Positions 46,916 through 63,614 of a stretch of 64,000 bases of DNA are shown one piece after another. The notes under the pieces were generated by a model. It was not told the origin of the DNA. It did not search any database and worked only from the letters and a program-made list of their open reading frames with translations. Source of the DNA: Chlamydomonas reinhardtii. Its lineage: Eukaryota > Chlorophyta > Chlorophyceae > Chlamydomonadales > Chlamydomonadaceae. The translations under genes and the position numbers were made by a program. The stretch spans positions 2,088,567 to 2,152,566 of the forward strand of contig NC_057020.1 in NCBI RefSeq assembly GCF_000002595.2, written 5' to 3'. Positions within the stretch are counted from its first letter, which is position 1; each line of letters begins with the position of its first letter.

Positions 46916-48832
46916 TTCGCACACAAATGCAACGTGCTGGAGCTCTGAAAGTAAGGTGTCTTATGAAGTATCAAGGTATCGTTAGGAAGATTTGCAACGC
47001 CAGCTATGTCTCGAGTCGACAGGGCTAGGCAGCACAACCAATGGGCGAGCTGAGGCGTACATCGGCGTCCACGCCCCTCGTAGACGCTTGCGTCCACGCC
47101 AGGCGTGGATGCCCCATGCACTATATTTCTCGCTTGTATCATGCTACTCTATATTTAGGGCGCATGTATGCAACGTAAAACGCCAGCCCCGCGAAAGGGG
47201 CCGCGAAACGCTGGGCATGTTGACCGAAGGACAAGCTGGTTGCCCGCGAGAGGTCACAAATGACCATCGCAATCGCTAAGTTAGATACGTTTACAAGTCT
47301 TGTTTACCCTGAGCCAAAGTTCGGGCCCCCGGGCGCCTGCCTGCGGGAGCAACACCTTGAATGCCTTCGCGGCGCACCGAGCGCCTGCCAAGCTCGTACG
47401 GGAAGCAGCTCCGCATTTAAGTTTGCCCTTATGGTCTTGCATGGTGTGATGCGAGTGGCAGAGCGGGCCAGGTAATGCTGTCTCGGGAGCAAGGCCGGCC
47501 ATCGGTGGGCTTCGAGGGGCTCCCTGTTGCGCCTTGTGCGCGGCGGGCACCGCTTATGGACGTGCGCCATTGGCCGGGTGACGGGACGGGCGGCGGCATA
47601 CGGAGGGGGCTGGAGGGGAGGGGCTGAAGTGGGGACAGGTGCGAGGGGGGGCGGGGGCAGGGGGTGGGGAGGGCAGGCACGCAGCCTGGCTGCTGGACGC
47701 CGCAGGCTGTGCCGCGCGGGCCCGGCGCCCCGCTGATGGACATACTATAGCACGTGCTATGAATAGTGTGGTGGAGGACTAGAAGTGCGTGTGGAGCAGG
47801 GGTGGCAGGGGCGGCGGGGGCTGAAGGTAAGGATGGCAACGGTGGGGATGGGAGGCTATGAGGAAGGGGCGCGAACAGGCTGCCGTACTCAGCAATCACG
47901 GGTCACAGGATGCACTGAATGCTACCTCTGACGCTCATTGGAATGAGCAGCGTGCTCAGCAAGAGTACCGTGGTCATTGTGATTGCTGTGGGGGCCTGTA
48001 TGGGTTAGTCTGGGGAGCGGCACCCCTGGCCAACGCCGCATGCATGCACATTATGTCTAATCTTCAATGAGCTTCACAGCATGCTTCTATTACGCACTAG
48101 TGTGCTTGGATTGGTATGGTGCGCAGGGTGCGTGTGGGTAGGGGGAGGGGGGCTGGCTGTTGGGTGGCCGGGTGGGGTGAACCCTGGCTGCCGTTCGAGG
48201 GGTGTGCACAATGTCACACTGCTCTGGTATGATGTCCTGGCAGGGTTGTCGGCAAGAACCGTAGTGTTACGCTAGATTGGTGATACTGGATTGGTGAAAC
48301 AGGGTTACGTTCACCAACTCCGTGGCACGGAGTAATGTGGGCTAGGGTGCTGGGGGCTGGGAGGGGTGCTCTCCCATAAAACCCATTACAAATTGTGTGC
48401 TGGGTGCGTAATGCCAGCCCCTCACACCGGCCGTCACCAATTTCAAAATCACCAATTGAGTGTAAACACTACCGTACACGCCGACCAGGGTTAGTGGTCA
48501 AACCCCACTAACATGCTACACGGCATATGCCCCCGGTTTGACAAGAAAAGGTGGCTCTCCCTTGCAAGGGAAAAGTGGGCTGTGCCGCCACGCCACGTCC
48601 TCCGTCTGAGGCCGAAGGTTCCGATACTAGCCTCATCTCCCGGACATAGCCGGGGTCGGTTTGTACAGGCACCGCCCGCCATATGTGCCCAGTCGCGCCC
48701 AGCTATCAAGCACTAGTGCAGCAGGCAGCAGGCCAACCAGACAGCAAGGAAAACACCCCTGCCGCTGCAGCTGACTGCCCGCTACGCCATCCTCGTCAGC
48801 ACAGGTCGCTAACCAGACAACACCGGCAGGTC
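46916..48832. other. Gene-free interval
   Basis: 5' flank of the nuclease-kinase gene and 3' flank of the Fanzor-like gene. No coding region is supported. The stretch 47600-47690 is G-rich. Confidence 0.5.
48386..48390 (-). terminator. Putative poly(A) signal TGTAA (minus strand)
   Basis: TTACA on the plus strand, 443 bp past the stop of the minus-strand Fanzor-like gene. Confidence 0.3.
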
Positions 48833-50256
48833 TCAACCTGCGCGCCGGCGCCGCTTTGAAGGCGGCGCCGCGCTGTCCTCCTCCACGTGGCCTTGCCCGC
48901 CCCCTCTGCTCCGAACATGCGCGCCGCCACTGCCGCTGGGCCCAGGGCCGCCCGTGCCGCCACCACCACCGGGCCCAACGCCGTGGCCGCTGCTGTTGCC
49001 GCCGGTAGGCGCGGTGCCACCGCCGCCGCCACCGCCGTCTCCAGGCCCTGCACCGCCGCCACCGCCACCGCCACCGCCACCGCCGCCGCCAGGCCCTGCA
49101 CCGCCACCGCCGCCAGCAGGTCGCAGGGCTGCAGGCCGCGGTTTGCCAAGCAGCATCTCCATCAGCGCGTGCCGCATGTTTGTAGCCGAGTTGGCGTCGC
49201 GGCCCTGCAGTTCAACATGCAAACAGGGCGTGTGTCATCCCATGTGTCATCCCGTGTGTCACCCCGTATCATCTCCAAACCGCCCTGTGTCATCCCGTGT
49301 CATCCCGTGTCATCATCTCCAAACCGACCTGCCGCCCCAAACCTGCCCCAAACCTGCCATCCCACTTACCCACACAGTCCCGCAGTGTTGGCACACTTGG
49401 ACGTCGCGGGCACGCGAGCCACCAAACGGAATCACAACTTCCAGGCAGCGCTGCCCGTTACCAAGCAGGCGCCGTCCGCACTTCGCACACACCTGCTCAG
49501 ACACAGAGATAGGTTTGCGCCAGGTAAGGTACGTGTGCATTGAGCGTTGTGCGCATTGCTTTGTGAAGATCACAGCGTACCTGGCTGGTGTAGTATTCGT
49601 CCACGTAGACCACCAGGTGGGCGTACTTGTCCACCAGCAGACGCAGCAGCGCCCGGTTTGGGCCCCTGCCTGACCTGAATTGCGAAGTGAGTGAGTGAGT
49701 GGGTGAAGGTGAGTGGGTGAGTGAAGGTGGGTGAGTGAGTGCGTTGCTGAGCGAGTGGCCGGGTGAGTGAGTGGCTGCGTTAGCCAAGGACCAGAGCCGC
49801 TGCCTGACCTGCTGACGCAGCCGCCGTGGCCAGTGTTGGCGTTGCCCCAGCCGACGATGACCTCCTCCTTGGGCCTTCCCCCAGCCAGCTGCTGCGCCGT
49901 TTGCTCGAGGACCTGGACGGGCATGACGTTGTGCGGTGAGTTGTTTGCATGAGCTGTACAGGGCACGCTTGCAACCTGGGACAGACGGAGTTAGCAACCA
50001 ACGCGCACCTTCTGGCTGCGAATGTAAACAGTCAAGCGCCACCGCCGCTGGCCCCACTGCCGGTAATGGCGCAGGAGCTGCCACAGCCCTATCCCACCGC
50101 TGCCGCCGTATAGGTACTGAATGCGGCGTGTGTGGTCAGCTGCATACGCCACCCGCGCACTTGGGATCCCGGCCTGCCACCGCTGGAGCGCTGGCTGCTC
50201 CTGCAGACGCGCCTCCTGCCAACGCTGGCGCTCTGATTGGCCAGTGCGCTTGCGGT
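48833..50256 (-). CDS. Fanzor-like (eukaryotic TnpB homologue) nuclease, C-terminal half, copy A
   Basis: Minus-strand exons about 50256-50009, 49912-49809, 49674-49581, 49492-49370 and 49204-48833, in phase from 50009 on. In order they give a helical segment (WQAGIPSARVAYAADHTRR, LLRHYRQWGQRR), a strand EEVIVGWGNAN, then LVVYVDEYYTSQ with the RuvC-II acidic pair, a zinc ribbon (CAKC ... CQHC) and GRDANSATNMRHAL holding the RuvC-III Asp. The end is a Gly-rich tail with a basic PPSKRRRRAG, a likely nuclear localisation signal. This order matches Fanzor proteins, RNA-guided DNA endonucleases. The N-terminal half, including the RuvC-I Asp, was not found; the 5' side runs into a tandem repeat. 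So it is probably a truncated gene, unless distant exons exist. A (GTGA)n run lies in the 49675-49808 intron. Confidence 0.72.
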
Positions 50257-50261
50257 AACCA

Positions 50262-51400
50262 GCACCATGCACATGCAAACCGAACCGGAATCGCTTGCAC
50301 GCTTGGGTGTACGTACCAATATGTATTAGGAGCCAGGGGGCCACGGGGCGTGTGCTGAATCCGGGGAACATGGCCTGCCGAGGCATGCATCTGCTGTCCG
50401 TATGGGGCTTCATGCACACACCCGGTTTGGAAATGCAATGTTTGGCCGCGCAACACATGCAAATCGAACCGGAATCGCTTGTACGTACCAATATGTATTA
50501 GGAGCCAGGGGGCCACGGGGCGTGTGCTGAATCCGGGGAACATGGCCTGCCGAGGCATGCATCTGCTGTCCGTATGGGGCTTCATGCACACACCCGGTTT
50601 GGAAATGCAATGTTTGGCCGCGCAACACATGCAAACCGAACCGGAATCGCTTGCACGCTTGGGTATACGTACCAGTATGTATTAGGAGCCAGGGGGCCAC
50701 GGGGCGTGTGCTGAATCCGGGGAACATGGCCTGCCGAGGCATGCATCTGCTGTCCGTATGGGGCTTCATGCACACACCCGGTTTGAAAATGCAATCAGCG
50801 CTCGTATCTTACGAAGGCAGGGGCGGCGTCAGTGGCCGAATTCCCTAAAATAGCTTCGTTTAGTTGACGAAACAGGCTGCCGCCGCTTCGTTCACCCCCA
50901 AAATTTTTCCGGGGGCTCCGCCCCCAACCCGCACGATGTCGACACTGACACGACACACCCACTCCTCCCCTGCTTCCCGCCGACCCAACCTCACTCTCCC
51001 GCCGTCAACACCCATAGATACAGCCCTTTGAGCCTTCTTACCATATGCCACGCAGGTTTCGGCCGTGGAGTAGCCGCTGGAACCCCCTGTTCTTGGCCAA
51101 AAGTGGCCGAAATCCCAAAAATGTCTTCGTCTGTTTGCCGAAAGACCCCCCAAGATCCCGTGCGTTTTGGCCGAAATTCCAAGTCAAGATCAAAAAAATT
51201 TCGTCCGCCAGAGGCCTTTTTGGGCAAATTTCGTTCCGAAAGAAGGAAGATACGAGCGCTGAATGCAATGTTTGGCCGCGCAACACATGCAAACCGAACC
51301 GGAATCGCTTGCACGCTTGGGTATACGTACCAATATGTATTAGGAGCCAGGGGGCCACGGGGCGCGTGCTGAATTCGGGGAACATGGGATGCGGGCTGAG
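50262..51400. repeat. 184-bp tandem repeat, four copies, split by a transposon
   Basis: The anchor GGAATCGCTTG occurs at about 50287, 50471, 50643 and 51301. Spacings are 184, 172 and 658 bp. Subtracting the inserted element plus target duplication (474 bp) makes the last spacing 184 again. Units share TATGTATTAGGAGCCAGGG, GAATCCGGGGAACATGG and CATGCACACACCCGG. Copy 2 lacks 12 bp. The array lies directly upstream of the Fanzor-like exons. Confidence 0.92.
50796..51261. mobile_element. Non-autonomous hAT-like element (MITE), 466 bp
   Basis: Terminal inverted repeats CAGCGCTCGTATCTT at the left and AAGATACGAGCGCTG at the right are perfect over 15 bp. An 8-bp target duplication, AATGCAAT, lies at 50788-50795 and 51262-51269. 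The intact site is seen in the other repeat copies (GGAAATGCAATGTTTGG). An 8-bp duplication is diagnostic of the hAT superfamily. No transposase is present. Clean ends suggest a recent insertion. Confidence 0.93.
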
Positions 51401-52146
51401 CACGAAGTGAGGAAACCAGGAAGGGACCGCTTCTGCTCCCGCCCATACGGTAACCCGCCCGCCCATACACCCATTAGCATCTCCGGCGCGCGCCTGTTCA
51501 CTAACTCACGCCATCAGCATCAGTGCATTGAATTCAGCAGATTGTCCATAGACTGCTGTGCATGTGGTACAGGGATGTGTCCCAGGCCGGGGTGCCCTCA
51601 AGTCCACTGTGTGGCTCCATCCCTCCCCCCCCCCTGCGTTCCAATGTTCAATGAGCGTCAGAGGTAGCCTTCTGTGCATCCTGTGACCCTTAATTGCTGA
51701 GTACGGCAGCCTGTCCGCGCCCCTTCCTCCCACTGTCCCAGCCTCCCATCCCCAACCGTTGCCATCCTTACCTCCCAGCCCCCGCCGTACATGACCACTC
51801 CGAGTCACCTGCCTCACACGTGCCTACAGCCCCCTACCCCACCCAGTCGGCCAGTCATAGCACCTGCTAAAGGTTACCCATAGACGGGACGCTAGGCCCG
51901 CGCGGCACAGTCTGCGGCGTCCAGCAGCCAGGCTGCGTGCCTGCCCTCCCCCGCCAAGAAGATCGCGGCAAACCCGAGGAAGAGTGATTGCTGCGTTCCT
52001 CACCAGGGCCAGAGTCAGACCAAGAATCTATGCAAGCTTTTGCTGGGCATGTGCAGGTCAGTCCCTTACCGGGAAGCATTCATCTGAACGTGAAGCATAG
52101 CCATGGCATCTCTCACTCTGTCGTACTTTCTTTCTCAGGATGCTGA
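51401..52146. other. Gene-free interval before the second Fanzor-like frame
   Basis: No exon for the missing N-terminal half of either Fanzor-like gene could be recognised here. A short polyC tract lies at 51626-51634. Confidence 0.45.
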
Positions 52147-52869
52147 GGACTTGTTCGACCCGATCGCCGGTCTCAATGGCGTGGCCGACAGCTTCTTTAC
52201 GGCCACGCCAACACACAGCTGGCAGCGGTGAAGGCGGAGACGGCGGATTTCGAGGCGTACCGCAACTACCTGCGCACGTACCTCTCTGTGCTCCGGCCCC
52301 TGCTGGCGCACCGCACGGCACGCGGATACAGGAACATGCGGTTCCTGCGGAAGGTGGGGCGCGACAAGCTGGTCAACACCATCAGCAGGAGCATCGCGCC
52401 ACACAAACCGGATGGCAGTGGGATGATCGCGGTGGGCATGGGCGACTGGCAGGGACCGGGCAACACACCCATCAAGCGGCGGACGAGCGGGCCCCTGGAG
52501 CTGGTCAGGCTGCACCTCAAGCACCGCAAGGACGTGGTGCTGGTGCCGGTCAAAGAGCCCGGCTCGTCGTGCTTGTGCCACAACTGCCACAACCGGCTCA
52601 CCAACATGCGCGCCAACACCACCCGCTACAACAAGGAGGGTGAGAAGGTCACCAAGATGTCCAAGGTCCACAAGGTTCTGTACTGCAGGGCGCCGGCCAC
52701 CAAGGCTGGCAACAACCTGAAGAACAGTGACAGCGGCAAGCCCCGCTGCGGCACCACGTGGAACCGCGACGTCAACGCGGCCAAGAACATGCTCATGCTG
52801 CTGATGTGCATCCTGCAGGGCGAGCCCCGCCCCAAGGCGTTCCGCCTGGCACACGCCAAGAACGGCTGA
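52147..52869 (+). CDS. Fanzor-like nuclease, C-terminal half, copy B
   Basis: An open frame of about 240 codons ends at TGA 52869; a stop in the same frame at 52144 bounds it on the left. Order of parts: RRSQWRGRQLLYGHANTQLA; a helical segment (FEAYRNYLRTYLSVLRPLLA, RTARGYRNMRFLRKVG); the strand SGMIAVGMGDW; VVLVPVKEPGSS (RuvC-II Glu region); a zinc ribbon whose first knuckle is CHNC and whose second pair is spread apart (YC ... RCG); and TTWNRDVNAAKNML with the RuvC-III Asp. The end GEPRPKAFRL matches GKPRPAALRP of copy A. Codon use is GC-rich like host genes. The RuvC-I half is not seen upstream, so it is probably incomplete. A splice acceptor TTTCTCAG at 52138 leads into a different frame. 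Confidence 0.72.
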   Translation, partial: GLVRPDRRSQWRGRQLLYGHANTQLAAVKAETADFEAYRNYLRTYLSVLRPLLAHRTARGYRNMRFLRKVGRDKLVNTISRSIAPHKPDGSGMIAVGMGDWQGPGNTPIKRRTSGPLELVRLHLKHRKDVVLVPVKEPGSSCLCHNCHNRLTNMRANTTRYNKEGEKVTKMSKVHKVLYCRAPATKAGNNLKNSDSGKPRCGTTWNRDVNAAKNMLMLLMCILQGEPRPKAFRLAHAKNG

Positions 52870-53322
52870 GCAGTGCAAAAGAAGTAGAATGATTGTCGAG
52901 AGGCACACTGTTATCAGAGCAGAGATGCACCACGAGGCATCTGTGCAATGGGTGTGTTATCCGCGACACCTGCGTGTCCAATGTAGAACTATCTAGTGGT
53001 GCATGGCTGCAAAACCGATAGTATCCATGGTAGATGATGGGCCTTGATGTCCGTACCCGATGCTAGTTTGGTGGCGTGGCTGTGTAGTTGATGCATGTGG
53101 ACGCAGAAATACAGTTGTTGGTCTAGATCACAGTGAGCGCATCCCTGAACAGGCGGTGTCCCACAAAAATTTGGACAGACTGTAGCTATCGCACATGCGG
53201 CTCAAAGTGCATCGTTTGGAATTGTGAGGGGGTATGTAGAGGGGTTTTACAGGGATAGTAGGAGCTGCGCATAAAAATCAAACCCATGCATCCAAGTGGC
53301 AACCATCCATCTACATCCAACA
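52870..53322. other. Short gene-free interval
   Basis: 3' flank of the Fanzor-like frame and 5' flank of the small membrane-protein gene. It contains one copy of the repeat core at 53221-53258. Confidence 0.5.
53221..53258. repeat. Single copy of the TTTTACAGGGATAG repeat core
   Basis: The string from TTGTGAGG through GGTATGTAGAGGGG to TTTTACAGGGATAG matches the conserved core of the tandem units at 55.8-56.5 kb. It stands 65 bp before the first gene of the low-GC cluster. Confidence 0.85.
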
Positions 53323-53703
53323 ATGGCCAAGCAAATCACATGGACCAACATCCTGTACGAGGCGGATCCCCGCTTTGCCCCATACGCTGTTCTTCCCCCG
53401 TCTGGAAAGACATCCAAGAAGAAGTCCAAATTCCAGCGTATGGTGTTCAAGAGCACCAAGACTGTCAAGAAATGGGCCAAGTCCGTGTGGAAGTGCACCA
53501 AGTCACAGTGTGGCAAGGTGTGGCAAAAGATCAAGGAGCAACCCTTGTGGGTTGCAATTCCTCTCTGCATGTGCGCAATCGCTCTCATTTCCTGGGGCAT
53601 GGCACTGCTGTTCCCCATGGTGGGAACCGTCACTGCCCTTGTGACTGCAGTTTACCTGACTGCCACATTGACTGGTGCGGTGATTGGGCACCTGACCTCA
53701 TGA
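53323..53703 (+). CDS. Small lysine-rich two-helix membrane protein
   Basis: An intronless frame of 126 aa. The first half is strongly basic (GKTSKKKSKFQRMVFKSTK, then KKWAKSVWKCTKS). The second half has two hydrophobic helices, PLWVAIPLCMCAIALISWGM and VGTVTALVTAVYLTATLTGA, separated by only a few residues. No family recognised. Codon use is less GC-biased than the neighbouring host genes. It lies 65 bp after a repeat core and is the first of three frames leading to the caspase-like gene. The role is unknown; a basic stalk plus helical hairpin fits a membrane-inserting peptide. Confidence 0.6.
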   Translation: MAKQITWTNILYEADPRFAPYAVLPPSGKTSKKKSKFQRMVFKSTKTVKKWAKSVWKCTKSQCGKVWQKIKEQPLWVAIPLCMCAIALISWGMALLFPMVGTVTALVTAVYLTATLTGAVIGHLTS

Positions 53704-53775
53704 TTTGGCAGACACCTACCGACTTCGTGAATTTTTTACCACAGCAGTTCATTGGGTACACCAGTGTGTCTTTGA

Positions 53776-54012
53776 TCACGTCGAACCCTTGTTGGCTACG
53801 GACCCTTGAAGGTTCTGAACAATCAGGCCATACTTGGCCATGGCGGCGTCAGCATCGAACGCCCGCAGCTTGAATGAGAACAGGGCATCAAAGACTTTGG
53901 GGTGCGCTGTGAATGTGACCCCTGCAACGTACATACTGAACGCAACAAGGCTCACCACAGCATACGCTACAGCCGCGAATTTCACCAAAGCTCTGAGGCC
54001 AAAAAGCGGCAA
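53776..54012 (-). CDS. Small hydrophobic protein, hypothetical
   Basis: 78 codons on the minus strand, ATG to stop. One long hydrophobic helix (VKFAAVAYAVVSLVAFSMYV) is followed by a short soluble tail. It faces the membrane-protein gene at 53.3-53.7 kb tail to tail, 72 bp apart, and diverges from the caspase-like gene. No family recognised. It is short, so chance cannot be excluded, but the helix is clean and codon use resembles its neighbours. Confidence 0.4.
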   Translation of the reverse strand: MPLFGLRALVKFAAVAYAVVSLVAFSMYVAGVTFTAHPKVFDALFSFKLRAFDADAAMAKYGLIVQNLQGSVANKGST

Positions 54013-54303
54013 GATTTCGGGAATGTGCGCGAGGACTTAGAGCAGAAGTATGAAAGTCACAACTTCGCTGTCATGCCGTCACGCCTGGCGACGGTACGGT
54101 GGCGTGTGATGCCTTGTGAAAGGATTTGAGGCTTTGGTATACAAGAACAGCCACAAGACTGGTCTTGGCGTTCATCGTCCCAAGTTTCAATTACCGTTCT
54201 TCGAACACACTACACTCGAACACACCCTTTGTCTTGCGTTGCGGCGTCCCAATTTCAAGAACGCATACTTGATATCCGAGCTGGAGAATAAGAGCTTGCA
54301 AGC

Positions 54304-55230
54304 ATGAAGAAGGCACAATTTGTTCACCCCAACTATGCCGCGACTGGCCTGGACAACCGCACACGCTACATCCTTGAGCAGTCAAGCGTATTGCCTCCGG
54401 ATTTGGGAACATACACTACCAGTGGCTTTTCTTCTGACTGCGATCGTCTCAGCGCCATCCTTGGCAGTGACTTCGCAGACAATACCGTAAAATGTTGTGC
54501 TGAGTTGACACGCAAGGAAGTTCTGAGTCAGCTGGACTGGCTGTTGAGCGGCGATCCGGAAGTGGCCTGTTTCTTCTTCTCTGGACATGGCGTCAACGAG
54601 TACGGAACTGTACATGGATCCATGGTCTGTTCCTTCAATCAGCGCATTTCCCATATTGCCCTCGACGAGGCCGTGCAGCGAGCAAAGTTCAGAGGCACAC
54701 TCATCGTCATCCTAAACATGTGCGAGGCAGACCACGTACCATGGACCACAGAACCCCCTGTGCCAGCTGGCAGTGTGCAGCGTGACGGCATGAAAGCTGC
54801 GTGCTCTTCATCCCCAAGAGTTGACAGCGGCCACACGCGTGTTACCCTTATGGCATCAGGCCCCTTCAGCAAGACGTCGGGGAACAGCAGGGGGAGCACC
54901 TTCATCGCCACTCTGAGCGAGCTCTTCAAAGACCGAGTGGTCACGTACGAATCACTGTCTGGTTTGCTCGAGTCGGGTGTATCGGTGGGGGCCTCAGTCA
55001 TGTGCTCAGCTGGTGGGCACCCAGCCTTGCTGTTGGGTCAGTTCGGAGCTGCCGCCAAACCATCCAGCGTGAGTGAGAGCAGCAGGGCATGAGTGTGGGA
55101 ATGAGGCAGACTGCACGTGAACATATTGTGAATTTATGCGCAGGTTGAGACCGCTTTCAAGGTTGCAAGGCAGCGATATGCTGCAGATGCGGTTGCCGAT
55201 GCCTCTGCACAGGGATCATTGCGGATCTGA
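54304..55230 (+). CDS. Caspase-like (C14/metacaspase-related) cysteine peptidase
   Basis: Two exons, 54304-55068 and 55144-55230, join in phase to give 283 aa. The caspase-type core is visible: VACFFFSGHGVNEYG gives the catalytic His (about residue 95), and LIVILNMCEADH places a Cys (about 140) where the family has D-x-C, with Asn instead of the usual Asp. DCDRLSAILGSDF before it fits the Asp-leading helix of the p20-like fold. The usual first strand (a hydrophobic run such as ALLIG) is replaced by a short leader, so the N-terminus may be shortened or an upstream exon missed. C-terminal to the core, TFIATLSELFKDRVVTYESL fits the small-subunit helix and strand. Codon use differs from host genes. 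It neighbours two small membrane proteins. Activity and substrate unknown. Confidence 0.68.
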
Positions 55231-55271
55231 ACGGCGGCCAGGTCCGCTGCAAGCCGGGCAACACGGGGGCA

Positions 55272-55735
55272 TGCAGCGGCAGCTGGTGCCCCAGCAGGTG
55301 GTGGCCATGCTCGGGATGGTGCCGGACTACAAGTCGCTGTCGCGCAGCAACAAGCCGGTGCCGTACCGGCTCGAGTACGTCCGCCGGGCGTACGTGCGTG
55401 GACCATTTGTCGGCGGCAGCAGCGACCATGACGCCGCGGCTGGTGGGCCTGTGGCGGTGGAGCAGGTGGAGGAGACGGCCGGCGACGGTACCGACTGCGC
55501 AACACCCTCCACACCAAGCCCGGAAGCTGCCGCCCGTGGACAACGACAGCAAGCAGGTGCGGGTGCTCGTGTGTGGGGTGTGGGGTGCTGCGGGGACAGC
55601 AGAGGCCCTTGAGCCTTTTGGGTGATGTGTGCCCAGGTGGCCGGGCCCTCAGCAGCATCTCCCCCCCCCCCGTGACACAACTCCTTCTCCCTCTCTCAGA
55701 CAGCGGCGGTGGACCGCAGTTCTCCCAGTGACGTG
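55272..55735 (+). other. GC-rich exon-like fragment
   Basis: The plus strand at 55272-55390 reads QRQLVPQQVVAMLGMVPDY and KPVPYRLEYVRRAYV, convincing as protein and with host-like GC-rich codons, unlike the caspase gene just before it. No start, stop or splice frame could be settled. It may be an exon of another, disrupted gene. Confidence 0.35.
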
Positions 55736-55754
55736 GAGCTAGACCCGATCAGCA

Positions 55755-56494
55755 GCCTGTCACGCTGTTACTTCTGCTAATGTTGCACGCCATACGAGTG
55801 CTAATGTGAAACTCGACGCGTTACGTACGCTAATTCAACACGTGCGCATAGTAAAGTGTTTACAACGTACGTTGTGAGCCCGTCACGCTGTTACTTCTGC
55901 TAATGATGCATGAAGTACGAGTGCTAATGTGAGACTCGTACTTGTGTGAATGTGTAGGGGTACGAGTGCTAATTTAACGTGTGCGTAGGTAATGTGAAGG
56001 GGTATGTAGAGGGTATTTTACAGGGATAGTAAGGTGTTGTGACTCCATTGAGTAATTAGCGCTGAGTTGGCATGGCTAAAAGGCCTTTGGTACGTGTACG
56101 TTGTCAGCCTGTCAAGCGTTGACGTTGCTAGTTATGCAGTAAACACGTTGTTGTACCTGAAACTCGACTTGTGTGAATTTGTAGGGGTAAGAATGCTAAT
56201 ATAACGTATCGTTAAGAATTGTGAAGGTAGGATGTGGAGGTATTTTACAGGGATAGAAGGGGATGCGGGGGGTTAGCCGGTTAGCGATTATATCGACTAG
56301 GGCATTCGGGCTGAGTGCAAAGCGGTAAAAGGCGGTCTGGTACGCGTACGAGTGCAGTCTGTAAAGCTGTTACTTCTGCTAATGATGCATGAAATACGAG
56401 TGCTAATGTGAGACTCGATTTGTGTGAATTTGAAGGGGTACGAGTGCTAATTTAACGTATAGTTAGGAATTGTGAAGGGGTATGTAAGCGATGT

Positions 56495-56506
<12 letters not shown>
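55755..56506. repeat. Tandem array of about 230-250-bp units
   Basis: Three full units and a partial one. Each has CTGTTACTTCTGCTAATG, TACGAGTGCTAATGTGA, ACTTGTGTGAATTTGTAGGG, GAATTGTGAAGGGGTATGT and ends TTTTACAGGGATAG (core ends near 56029, 56256 and 56506). On the minus strand the core reads CTATCCCTGTAAAA and so contains TGTAA. One further core lies alone at 53221-53258, on the other side of the caspase cluster. Confidence 0.88.
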
Positions 56507-63614
<7,108 letters not shown>

